A stretch of 64,000 nt of DNA from Linnemannia elongata. Its lineage: Eukaryota > Mortierellomycota > Mortierellomycetes > Mortierellales > Mortierellaceae. The DNA lies in NCBI GenBank assembly GCA_036320915.1, contig JAXBDG010000002.1, forward strand, positions 434,001 to 498,000. The letters run 5' to 3'. Below, piece after piece: positions 45,696 through 54,786 of the stretch. Position numbers and translations under genes: made by a program. The notes under the pieces were generated by a model, which searched no databases, was not told the origin of the DNA, and worked only from the letters and a program-made list of their open reading frames with translations. The first letter of the stretch is position 1. Every line of letters begins with the position of its first letter.

Positions 45696-46409
45696 CAGCT
45701 TGTAATAAGAAAGTGTAATGCATGGCGCAGATCGCTTACTTTGTACTTTTTTTTTCTCCCTCTTGAATGTTATAGGAAGTTGGACATGTGGGCATGTGGA
45801 GTAATTTACATGTGCATGCGTCTTGGACGGTACAACTGGAACGAGGCCTCCAAGGACGACTCGAACTGGACGGCCTTTTCCCACAAGTTGGAAATGCTCC
45901 TCGAGATGCGCGACGGAAACCCAAGAACAGCCACCCCAGAACCTACTACCACCGCCACCAACGGTCACCAGTACCAGAACTCTGCCGAAAGCACCGATGC
46001 CTCCGCATTCCGTCGCAAGGCTAACGATAAGTACCTAAACCTCCGCGCAATCGAAATCGCAACCCGCACGACCCTCGCTTGGCCAGACGCCATCTCAGAG
46101 GTCATCAACAACCTCCTCCAGCCAGAACCCAAGAACCGTTGGCAGGCGACACAAGTGCTGGCGAGCAATTGGCTACAGGATGCACAGAATTGTCACCCAG
46201 CGGAAGCGGTGGAGGTTCAGGAGTTGGATGAAAGTGATGTAGATCTGGATGACCCTTCGCAGCCTGTGGGTTCGAAGGTTTTGCAGAATGATGCTGAGAA
46301 GACGGGGTGTGGGGTTGTGAAGGAAGTGAGGGAGGTGAAGAAGCAGGCTAGGGAGCAGGGTGGTATTAAGGCCGCGGTTGAGACTGCATCCCTGGAAGTT
46401 GAGGCCTAA
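43955..46409 (+). CDS. Ser/Thr kinase of the fungal HAL4/SAT4 (NPR-HAL) family
   Basis: Exons 43955-44819, 44986-45059, 45192-45655 and 45776-46409 give 678 residues. These kinases control plasma-membrane ion and nutrient transporters, for example the Trk potassium system in yeast. The N-terminal 280 residues are disordered, Ser/His-rich and end with a basic/acidic segment. The kinase domain spans about 285-590: GRGAFGTVRL, IKEFKRREAESQKSYMRRL, EYCAGGDMHTLI, HRDLKPENLLL, DFGNSEVF, GSGPFIAPEEF, KLDMWACGVIYMCM. The KRR insertion after the lysine and the DFGNSEVFR activation loop are typical of this fungal group. A 50-residue insert near 510 lengthens the C-lobe. Intron 3 starts with GTACG followed by T32. 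An acidic tail follows the kinase. Confidence 0.9.
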
Positions 46410-46571
46410 GATCTTGGCGCTTTGTTCTGCTCGTGCGTAAATAGCTAACGATAAAAAAAATATACTATACAACAATATTGTGAAAAGAATGTTGTATTTG
46501 TTTTGCTATGTACAATGGTTGGTGGCAACTGTATGTGAGTGTGAACTATGGAGATCCTAGCCATACAGGCT
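46410..46571. other. Convergent 3' gap
   Basis: 162 bp between two facing stop codons. It must contain both 3' ends. Confidence 0.4.
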
Positions 46572-48875
46572 TTAGTACTCCAACTCGGAAAGAAGTAGCA
46601 TCCGCTCCTCATCGCTATCCAGTCCATCATGCCCGCTATTGAGCTCACTCTGGTCCAGCGACCAAATGATTCCGTCCATCAGCTCGCCTTGGACCCGCTT
46701 ACAGCTCGCAGGAAAGTCTTCCTCGATGAATGTCGTCAACAGGGGCTCGATCAACTGTGTCAGCAAGTTCTCGAGGCGTAGGTCTGGGGTCAGGTTTGGG
46801 CGGTGGATACTTCTCGTTGTCGTGGTTGAGGCAGTGGTGGGCTCGGGGTTGTCGACGATGATTTGAAGAGACGGTGCTCCAACTGCTGCTGCTACTATTG
46901 CTGGCTTTTGAGGGTGTGGTTGTTTGATAGCGGCGCGTTGAGAAGGAGGAGGGGCGAAAAGGCTGCGTTTCTGGAACCGGTTGAAGTATGACTGCTGGAG
47001 GTACCGTTCCCGTCCATAATCTTCACTTGTATCTGCCATCGGGTCGTCACCATCTTCATCTTCTGCACCGTCGCCGTTGTCGTTATCATGTCCAGTGCCT
47101 TCGTCATTGTCACGGATGCCAATCGAGTACGGGTCCGAGGACTCGTCTTCTTCTTCACCTTCCCCATCGTCACCATCATCGTCTCCTAACGTCCTGCCCG
47201 CCATGTCCCAGTTCTCCATGTCGTGCTCTGTGGTGCCTGTTGCTTTTGAGGGGTTTGCCATGACGGTCTGGGATGATTCGTTGTTGAGGAGGTTATCGTC
47301 ATCTTCAAAGTCTTCGAACAGTCGACCAGTCGAGTCCCACTGATGGGTCTCCATATCCTTGTCCCACAGATCTTCATCCTGGCCTCGTGGGTCATCATCC
47401 TCGTCCTCTTCATCTTCCTCGAGTAGGCTTGTGATACTTCTGTCGCCACCGCGGTTGTTGTCCTTGTCTCTGGAAGAAGGCCCAGACCAGACCCACCCAT
47501 CGCTCAACAGATCCACATCATGTCGATCCGCTGTAAGTCGTCCTCCGCTCAACGCCGCCTGACTACTCAGATCGTCCAGGTCCCAATCCGCCTCGTTAAC
47601 ATCCTCCAGATATCCGTCCTCATCGTCGCTACCATTGTTATGACGCTCCCGACGGATTCGTTGAAGAACCTTCCGCTGCTTGCTGATTTCAAACAATGCG
47701 CCCTGGATGGCTTCAGTCAATTGATGGATGACCAGGCTAGGGGTGAGGATCTCGGCCATATAATCGAGCACGGCTTCCATGGCGATATCGGTTATGACTG
47801 GGATCTGGCTCTCGTCAATCATTCCTGTCGTCGTGGTTGTTGTTTCGCCGCTGCTGCCGCCACTAACGTCGTCAACATCGTCGTACTCGGAGATCTGATC
47901 ATTCCTACTACTATCATCCATTACAAACAGATCATCCTCCCTCCTTCCTCTCGGGCTGTTGTCCCCGCCGCCAAGACTCGACCCCTTGGTTGTTGACGGC
48001 GTCAATTGCAACAACTGCAGCCCACCAGCATCATCAACAGCCGATCGAATAACCCTCTCAATAGCGTCATAATGCTTCAACCCGCCCACAACCGACCCCA
48101 TCACCTCCCCAACCTTGGTCCGAATCACCGCCCGGGTCTCGACACCAATAACGGGTAACATCATGACGAGCCGCGAGAGTTGCGCCATGAGTCTGTCAGA
48201 TATCTCGGTGTCGAGGAGGGCGAGGAAGTGAGTTGTGCATTGGTGCAGGATTTGGTCTTGTGGCAGGATGGGACCGTGGGAGTTGAAAGTGTGGACTCGG
48301 AGAAGATTGTGTTGGTGGGGTGAGGGTCGTGATGGTGTTGTTGTTGTAGGATGCTTCTTTGAGACGAAGGAGGAGTGAGGGGGTGACAAAGACGACGAGG
48401 AAGAAGAAGAGGACCAGGACGATGGCAGGGATGAAGATGTAGATGAAGGGGTTCCCAAGGCAGAGACTTGTTCTTGTCGGTGGTGTTGGGGTAAGGGGGC
48501 GGACGAAAGTCGTGTGAGTAGGAGGGTTTGGAATCCGTGGGTATCCCGTCCTAATCCATCGTTGCTACTGTCACTATCTTCTTGAGGGTATGGTCTTAGC
48601 TGCTGCGGTTGTGGGGGCTGCTGCAGGTCGTCCTCGCTGCCCTGTTGCCCATTTCTTTGACTTGAATGGGAGTACGGATGGTCCTGTGCATAGAAATGTC
48701 CGTATGATTGTTGACTCGATGACGACGACGCGGAAGAGGACGAGGAGGACAGGGAGTCGTGGGGGTGGTGCCGTTGTGGGGGGATGACGACTGGCAGGGC
48801 GGTTGTCGAGAGGAAGAAGAGGGACGTTGCTGCCGTGAGTCCTAACAGGACGGTTGTTGTACGTGCCGATACCAT
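46572..48875 (-). CDS. Acidic secreted protein of unknown function
   Basis: A single uninterrupted frame of 767 residues, unusual among these intron-rich genes. It opens with a clear signal peptide (TVLLGLTAATSLFFLSTTA, cleavage near 26). A Ser-rich region and a Gln/His-rich region follow, then a folded-looking block near 205-295 with VVGGLKHYDAIERVIRSAVD. Then come long Asp/Glu-rich stretches (about 400-640). A short C-terminal helix region (LLTQLIEPLLTTFIEEDFP) ends the protein. No transmembrane segment beyond the signal peptide and no known domain was recognised. It may be secreted or a lumenal calcium-binding protein; both are guesses. Convergent with the HAL4-like kinase. Confidence 0.75.
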   Translation of the reverse strand: MVSARTTTVLLGLTAATSLFFLSTTALPVVIPPQRHHPHDSLSSSSSSASSSSSQQSYGHFYAQDHPYSHSSQRNGQQGSEDDLQQPPQPQQLRPYPQEDSDSSNDGLGRDTHGFQTLLLTRLSSAPLPQHHRQEQVSALGTPSSTSSSLPSSWSSSSSSSSLSPPHSSFVSKKHPTTTTPSRPSPHQHNLLRVHTFNSHGPILPQDQILHQCTTHFLALLDTEISDRLMAQLSRLVMMLPVIGVETRAVIRTKVGEVMGSVVGGLKHYDAIERVIRSAVDDAGGLQLLQLTPSTTKGSSLGGGDNSPRGRREDDLFVMDDSSRNDQISEYDDVDDVSGGSSGETTTTTTGMIDESQIPVITDIAMEAVLDYMAEILTPSLVIHQLTEAIQGALFEISKQRKVLQRIRRERHNNGSDDEDGYLEDVNEADWDLDDLSSQAALSGGRLTADRHDVDLLSDGWVWSGPSSRDKDNNRGGDRSITSLLEEDEEDEDDDPRGQDEDLWDKDMETHQWDSTGRLFEDFEDDDNLLNNESSQTVMANPSKATGTTEHDMENWDMAGRTLGDDDGDDGEGEEEDESSDPYSIGIRDNDEGTGHDNDNGDGAEDEDGDDPMADTSEDYGRERYLQQSYFNRFQKRSLFAPPPSQRAAIKQPHPQKPAIVAAAVGAPSLQIIVDNPEPTTASTTTTRSIHRPNLTPDLRLENLLTQLIEPLLTTFIEEDFPASCKRVQGELMDGIIWSLDQSELNSGHDGLDSDEERMLLLSELEY

Positions 48876-50098
48876 TTGTTTTGTTGTATAGTATCGAAGG
48901 TGAAGGGTATAGGATTGGTTTGGTATTGATTGGTTTGGAGATTGGAATGATGGCGAAGGGACTAGGGTAAAATAGAAAAGAGTATGCTTCAGAGTTAGAG
49001 AGTGGGTGTGAAAGATTGAGTGTTGGCAAAAGGGATTCTGTGGAGAACTGGGAACTGAGGATTGGAAGAAGAAAGTAGAAGAGGAAGAAGAAGAAGCAGA
49101 ACAAGAAGAGAGGAGGGAGAATAAAGGGAAAAACGAAAGAAACGAAAAAAAAAAAGAGGCAAAAGGGACAAAAGGGTCGAAGAAAAAGTGAATCCGGAAT
49201 CAGCATTTATGGACAAAAAACAAATGAGCGCTCGCTTTCCATTTCGCCACCCACAAACAAGAAACAGTCGCACATGTACGCACACTGTTCAGAGACAAAA
49301 TAAATGACCGTGCCCCGTCCCCTTCTCTGTGTATTGTCAGAGGCAGTCTTGCACAAAAAAAAAAAAAAAAAAAAAAAAAAGAATGGGCGAGAGAGTTGGT
49401 CGGTCAGTCGGGCGGTCGGCGTAATTAAGAATCAAAAGTAGAGCTCAGTTCTCACAAACGCAAAAAAATGTACCCCTGGATTTTCGTTTCTTATTGTCTT
49501 TGACCTTGCGGCGTACAACAGCAGCCGCAATCGCCGTATTCGCTAAAAAGATGAATAAGGAAAACGAAGGCTTTTCGGTACTTTCGGTACGGCGTCGCCT
49601 TTCGTTTGAAAGGGATATGGATGTGTAGAAGTAAAACCCAATGCTGGGCTCTATTTGATCGCCTGACAAAAACTTTTCCTCATCTGCTGACTACTTTGCC
49701 AACCATCGGAAACTCTCTTTTTGTGGAAAAAAGTTATGGCGCTCTATCCTACCTCCGAGTAGGATAGCGAGTTCTCAGACCTAGTAGTAAAACACGATAG
49801 TTGACATCAGTCTAGGCGTAGATTCTTAGAAGAAAAACAATTCAGGAGAGACTCTTCTTCACCTCTGTCAGGAAAGGAAAGAACTGGCAAAAAGGGAGTT
49901 TTGACGAAATCGACTACGTATGGGAAGAAGAACATAAAGGAGCGAAAACGCAGAGCAAGGGAGAATGCGAAAGAGAAAGAAAAAAAGTGAGCACAACGAG
50001 GATTTTTCTTGATTCCGAAATAGAGCAACCATGCAAAGTAGACAGAGAAGAGGAATGGGAGAGAAAGGAGACGAAGAGCGATAGCCTAGTCTCTCCGT

Positions 50099-50148
<50 letters not shown>

Positions 50149-50875
50149 ACTGAGGTAAGAGATCACCAAAGACGCGTCTGGTTCCAAAGGATGCGCGGTA
50201 CCACGGACCAATCAGACGAACTTGATCAGTGAAATCTATCATCATTGTTTTCTTTCTATGACTGTGCCAGGTTCCTGCGTATTGATGTTTTATTCGATAG
50301 GTGCACGGGCAATAAGGAATCAACGGGTAAGGATGACTGAGAGTCCTCATGATTCTTTTCTTTTCTTTTTATTTATGGCAGGAGGAACATCGAATATGAC
50401 TCCTACTTTGCGTTGCATCCTAAAGGGACAGACAGAGAGAAGTGACGGTAATGCTCTTGCCTGGTAACCGCAGCCGGGATGTAACACACAACCGCCTCTC
50501 ACTATCCGGTAACTGATCCATCGATCGCTATTGTCGATACTGCCCTTGTCAATTTTTTAAGATCTCGTTTCCTGAAAGAACCTATTCCACCTTCTGACTC
50601 GATCTACTACTAAATTCTCTATTTATCGCTTGTACCTTCAGGTTTTTTGACATCCAGTACTCCAAGAGGACTTATCCAACTTCAGGCACGCACAACCAAC
50701 CTGGAGACTTTTTTTTTCGATGTCCATCGAATATCTCCATAAATACTCGACCATCAGTTCACCTTTTTGTTTCTTCTTTATCCAAACAACCATCCAGCTT
50801 TAATACTCTTCTCTGCTCTCCAGCAAACATATACTCAAGACTCACTACTATATACCCAATCCTACCTAACCAGCA
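48876..50875. other. Gene-free interval between two divergent secreted-protein genes
   Basis: About 2 kb. It holds A26 at 49355-49380, T47 at 50101-50147 and a short palindrome near 49742-49769 (CTATCCTAC / GTAGGATAG arms). Before the next start it has an ATAAATA-like element near 50737 and a CT-rich leader. Open frames are low-complexity. Confidence 0.5.
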
Positions 50876-51853
50876 ATGAAGTTCACCGCCGCCACCCTTT
50901 TGATCTCTGCCGCTCTTGCTGCCGTCGCATCTGCCGCTCCCCTCGCCGATAACGTCGACATCCTCCAAGGCACCGTCACCGCCACTCATACGATCGCCAA
51001 GCGCTGTAGCGACTGCACCCACAACGACGGTCTCGCTCTCGACATTATCGTTAAGGCCTCTGCCGATCACTATTCGACCATCGCCCATACTCGTCTCGAT
51101 AACCTCATGGCCGAGATCCAAACCGCCAAGGTCACATCTGGCGCCCAGGATCTTCCCCAGGAGAAGGCTGCTCTCAGCGTCGCTGTTCAGTCAAAGATCG
51201 ATGAGGCCAAGAAGGCTTGCTCGCCTGAGGTTCTTGCCCCCGCTATCAAGGCCACCGTCACTTCTGATGCCAACCTTGATGTTGCCTGGTCCAAGAAGGA
51301 GGAGATTGAGAAGAAGATGGCCGACTTGGATGCCAAGATTACCCAGTTGATGTTGGAGCGTATCCAGGCAAACATTAACGCTGAGCTCTTGTCTAAGGAC
51401 TGCACCGAAAAGATGACCAACACCGAGATCGCCCCTGTCCCTGCTGAGGCGCCCGCGCCCGCACCTGCACCCGTTGAGGCCCCAGCACCTGCTCCAGCAC
51501 CCGTCGAGGCCCCTGCACCCGCACCTGCACCAGCTGAGGCTCCCGCCCCCGCCCCAGCTGCTGAGCCCTGCACTTCTTGTTCATCTACCACCGGTGCTCA
51601 GGCCGGTATCGATGTTGCCGCCAGTGTCGACTCCAAGTTTGTGTGCAAGACTGGATGCAAGGACTCGAACGATGCCAAGAACGTCCTTACCCTCCGTGTC
51701 AACCTCGAGAGCGAGTTGACTCCCCGCCTCGATCATTTCTACCAGCAGGAGGTCCCCACTGCCTGTACCGAGAACCGCGAGACCCTCTTGGGTGGTGTTC
51801 TCAACCTGATCGCCAACTTCAACGTCAACGCCCAGGCTGATGTCAAGAACTAG
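50876..51853 (+). CDS. Secreted protein with Pro/Ala (APAPAPVE) repeats
   Basis: Single exon, 325 residues. Signal peptide FTAATLLISAALAAVASAAP (cleavage near 20). A helical domain (about 25-180) carries CSDCTHND and a coiled-coil-like segment (KKEEIEKKMADLDAKITQLM). Four or so repeats of APAPAPVE/A follow (about 190-230, DNA 51440-51560). A second small domain has paired cysteines (CTSCSS, CKTGCKD, CTENRE). Codon use is strongly biased to C-ending codons, as expected of a highly expressed gene. The repeats resemble linkers of fungal cell-wall or secreted proteins. No enzyme family recognised. Confidence 0.85.
   Translation: MKFTAATLLISAALAAVASAAPLADNVDILQGTVTATHTIAKRCSDCTHNDGLALDIIVKASADHYSTIAHTRLDNLMAEIQTAKVTSGAQDLPQEKAALSVAVQSKIDEAKKACSPEVLAPAIKATVTSDANLDVAWSKKEEIEKKMADLDAKITQLMLERIQANINAELLSKDCTEKMTNTEIAPVPAEAPAPAPAPVEAPAPAPAPVEAPAPAPAPAEAPAPAPAAEPCTSCSSTTGAQAGIDVAASVDSKFVCKTGCKDSNDAKNVLTLRVNLESELTPRLDHFYQQEVPTACTENRETLLGGVLNLIANFNVNAQADVKN
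51440..51560. repeat. In-frame ~30-bp tandem repeats encoding APAPAPVE
   Basis: Imperfect GCACCTGCACC/GTTGAGGCCCC units, about four copies, inside the secreted-protein gene. Copy number may vary between strains. Confidence 0.75.
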
Positions 51854-52048
51854 GCACTGAACAGAAAGGAGTTGAACACAAGGACGGCAAGCACGCCAGC
51901 ATCTGAGCGACATATACCCTATACCCATAATAATGAATAAATAAACACTAATATCGTCCACATATATTTTTTTTGCCTTCGTCCTTGTCTGTGTTGCTGC
52001 TTGACGGCTTCAGGTGCGCGTTTGCTTTTCGACATGGCAATGCAAAGC

Positions 52049-52086
<38 letters not shown>

Positions 52087-52593
52087 TTTGCGATTTATTT
52101 CTCTAGTTAACAACTCCAGGAGGCATTCAAAGGAATAAAAAGGGCACGATCAAGTGAACTCTCCCAGTATCCATAGACCTAGTCGCTGTCCCTGAGTCCA
52201 AAGCTCGGCAGGCTCAGCGCAACAATCACTCGCCTTCTCAGGCTGGGACGGAAGGAAATAAACTACTCGCACACCCTCATGAAGGGGATCCTCCCCATCC
52301 TCTCCATCAACGACAACCGCCTCCTTCCTAATTGACTCTCTAACAAACGTGCATCTGCAGCGGTGGGATCCAAAGACGGGCCCGGACAATGCCCATCCTT
52401 ATGTGCGGCTAGCGAAGCGCCGCAGGGACAAAAACCAGCTCGGGTGATATAGCCATAACCGTTGCTCCAATCTCCTCGAGGGCCAGTGTACTAGGATGTC
52501 TTGTCTTTGGTAGTGATGCCTTGCGCCTGCTCCCATGCAATTGTCTCCGAACACCGAGGTTTCCAGATCAGCTCCGAGGCCTGTGCCTCCAGG

Positions 52594-52609
52594 TAGCCAA
52601 CAAACTTGT
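52594..52609. repeat. Left target-site duplication of LINE copy d
   Basis: TAGCCAACAAACTTGT, equal to 54165-54180. The repeated bases are part of the host element, copy c. Confidence 0.85.
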
Positions 52610-52610
52610 T

Positions 52611-52649
<39 letters not shown>

Positions 52650-54164
52650 CGTACACAATTTTATTTCTCTGACAAACAGAACAAAGGAGGCGTTTGGAAG
52701 TAAAAGGGACTACAGACCAAACTCTTCAGTGAACCATCCGTCAGTCACAGTCCGGTCCGGGACCTGGCTCTGCGCAACAATTGTCGCTGCTCTTCACAGC
52801 AATAACGGAAGAAAATAAAACTAGATACGAATGAAAGGGATTCTTCCCATCCTCTCCATCAATGTTAACCTCCTCCTTCCCAACAAGCTGTCTAACAGCC
52901 GTTCATCAGCTGCTCGTGGATTCTTGGTCGCTCCAGGGCATGTCCGATCCTCATGTGTGGCTAGCGAAGCGCCACACGGGCAGAAACCATCGTGCGTGAT
53001 GTAACCATATCCTTGACTCCAGTCACCACGAGGACCTGTGTATTTGGATGTCTTGTCCTTCACAGAGATGCCCTGGGTCTGCTCCCACTCGATAGTCGCG
53101 GAGCATCGGGGTTTCCAGATCCGCTCTGAGGCCTGCGTCTCCAGGTAGCCAACAAATTTGTGGAGGACCGTCTTGGCGATGGACTGTGGGGTTCTGAAGA
53201 CCGCGCACCATTCGGTCAACATGCTCTTTGGGGTGATGCCGCGGAGTAGGTCCGATACGTTCCACTTGGGGTTCTCATCGCGATCGGGAGCAGGACTACC
53301 GCTGTGCACGGCTCGAGCTCCACCGATAGAGGAGAATCCCCGCACATGATCTGCATCTCGGGGGGGTCGCCAGTGTATGAGTACTGGTCGCGGGGCTTGA
53401 CGACCGTTATCCACCGCGCGTTGGTGTTCTCGCTTCCTGGCTGCATTGTAGTTGTTTGTCGCCTGTACACCCCAATCGTCGATCTTGCCCATAGCCTCCT
53501 TCCAGATCGTAGTGGTGGTCTCAGCTGCCGAGGGACAGTTCCAGACATGCTCGTTATCCTCCTTCTTAAGCTCGCATCGTCGGCAAAGGCATGTTGGGTA
53601 CAGGTTGGGCTTGCGGGCCTGCATGGAGTTCAGGGTGGGCAACATTCCATGCAGCTTTTTAACGTGATGTGTCCGTTGATGAGAGTCTTTGCTATTACTG
53701 TAAAAGGTGAAGACTGCTCGCCTGTCGTGAACATGAGCCAAGGTCGAGGTCCATTCCACATCGTCGATGTCAGGGATCGCCCTCTTCACCCGTCTCTGCG
53801 ACGTCCAGGCCTGGTGGTGTCGGATTGTCGTTTGTTGTTTGAGGAGTTGTCGTAGGTCGATTTCAACAAGCGCACCATAGCAATGTGCAAAGCTCGTGAT
53901 ATCCGCCTGCTGAGTGAGATCCACCTTCAAGGGTACTGTAGCGCTCTGTGCTGCCGCCTTTGCCGCCTGATCCGCCAGCTCGTTACCTTGGATGTTGCTG
54001 TGTCCTTTGATCCAGACAACCTCAACCCCTCCTGGCCGAGATTCCACAACCTGCCATAGTACCGCCCAAATACCCGCGTATGTGCTCCTGAATCGTTTCC
54101 TCGGTAAGGCATCCCGACGATTCTTCACTAGACGTTGGTACTGGTCCACCACCGACTCGTTGTC
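52610..54164 (-). mobile_element. 5'-truncated LINE, copy d (1.55 kb), nested in copy c
   Basis: Longest LINE copy here. The A tail (T38 at 52612-52649) is followed by the CGTACACAATTTTATTTCTC terminus that is nearly identical in copies a and b. The insertion is flanked by a 16-bp duplication of copy c sequence. About the first two-thirds of a full element are missing. Confidence 0.92.
52821..54164 (-). pseudogene. C-terminal fragment of LINE ORF2 (RNase H end and zinc region)
   Basis: About 447 codons are open. The fragment starts inside the RNase H domain at DNESVVDQYQ and keeps VWIKGHSNIQGNELADQAA, the His/Asp end of the domain, but lacks its first two carboxylates and the whole reverse transcriptase. 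A Cys-rich region (CLCRRCELKKEDNEHVWNC) and the terminal GFCPCGASLATHEDR motif follow. It cannot encode a working element. The open frame continues by chance upstream into copy c. Confidence 0.85.
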
Positions 54165-54180
54165 TAGCCAACAAACTTGT
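54165..54180. repeat. Right target-site duplication of LINE copy d
   Basis: Second copy of TAGCCAACAAACTTGT. Copy c sequence resumes here. Confidence 0.85.
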
Positions 54181-54255
54181 GCAGGACCGTCTGTGCAATC
54201 GACTTTGGGGACCGGAAGACTGACGACCACTCAGACAGCATGCTCTTGGGGGTGA

Positions 54256-54307
54256 TGCCTCGCAGTAGGTTTTTTTTTTTTTTTTTCGTACACTGCCTCG
54301 CAGTAGG
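54256..54307. mobile_element. 24-bp LINE micro-insertion with 14-bp target-site duplication
   Basis: TGCCTCGCAGTAGG occurs at 54256-54269 and again at 54294-54307. Between them are only T17 and CGTACAC (54270-54293). On the minus strand that is GTGTACG plus an A tail, exactly the terminus of LINE copies a, b and d. This is the most extreme 5' truncation in the window. Confidence 0.9.
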
Positions 54308-54438
54308 TCCGAGACCTTTCTTCATTTTATGACGAAAAGGAGATCAGATTCGATCATTGGAGGTTTCATTTTACAGAGGTCAAATTGATGTGCAAGAATG
54401 TTACAGTCAGAAAAATCGTACTTCCATCAAGCAACAAA

Positions 54439-54509
54439 GCGTGGTTGGTTTAGTGGTATAATTACCGCCTGCCACGCGGTAGACCCGGGTTCGATTCCCG
54501 GACCACGCA
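54439..54509 (+). tRNA. tRNA-Gly (anticodon GCC), copy 2
   Basis: Identical over its 71 nt to the copy at 38246. At least 17 nt upstream (TTCCATCAAGCAACAAA) and 15 nt downstream are also the same. A- and B-boxes are intact and a T4 terminator follows at 54516-54519. The LINE cluster ends about 130 bp upstream. Confidence 0.97.
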
Positions 54510-54786
54510 ATTATCTTTTGCCATTTCTCTCGTTTGCGTCGTGAGTCCTGCTGTCCGTGGGACTTTGTGGGTTATGCGGTCTTGTGTGTGTGAAAGCCAC
54601 GGGGACGGCGGACGCCAGGACTTTGAAAAAAACCTTTTTTGTGTTTTCCAGTCTTGTGGAGATTCACAACGTTTTTTTTTTTTTTATTGTTAACTGTTTT
54701 ATCTTCTTTCACTTCTTTCTTTCTTTTTCACATTCCACCTTAACTTTGCATCACACTTTTGTCCATCCTCAACACTTGATCAAAGC
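54510..54786. other. tRNA to METTL25 gap
   Basis: 277 bp with a CT-rich leader before the start codon. Confidence 0.4.
54516..54519 (+). terminator. Pol III terminator of tRNA-Gly copy 2
   Basis: First T4 run after the tRNA, same spacing as copy 1. Confidence 0.75.

Larger units (their letters stand above)
52051..54315 (-). mobile_element. Diverged LINE, copy c (interrupted)
   Basis: Its A tail is T35 at 52051-52085. The 3' end and coding tail follow (52086-52609), with the same C-terminal zinc motif and GRRRLSLMERMGRIPF end as the other LINEs. The 3' terminus differs (no GTGTACG), which marks a subfamily. Its sequence stops at 52609 and resumes at 54165-54307 and a little beyond, because copy d and a 24-bp insertion interrupt it. 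The outer 5' boundary near 54315 and its target-site duplication could not be fixed. Confidence 0.8.

Noticed and set aside
49742..49769. Short palindrome with 9-bp arms (CTATCCTAC/GTAGGATAG)
   Set aside because: Short enough to be chance in AT-rich DNA; no gene or T-run beside it to make it a terminator.
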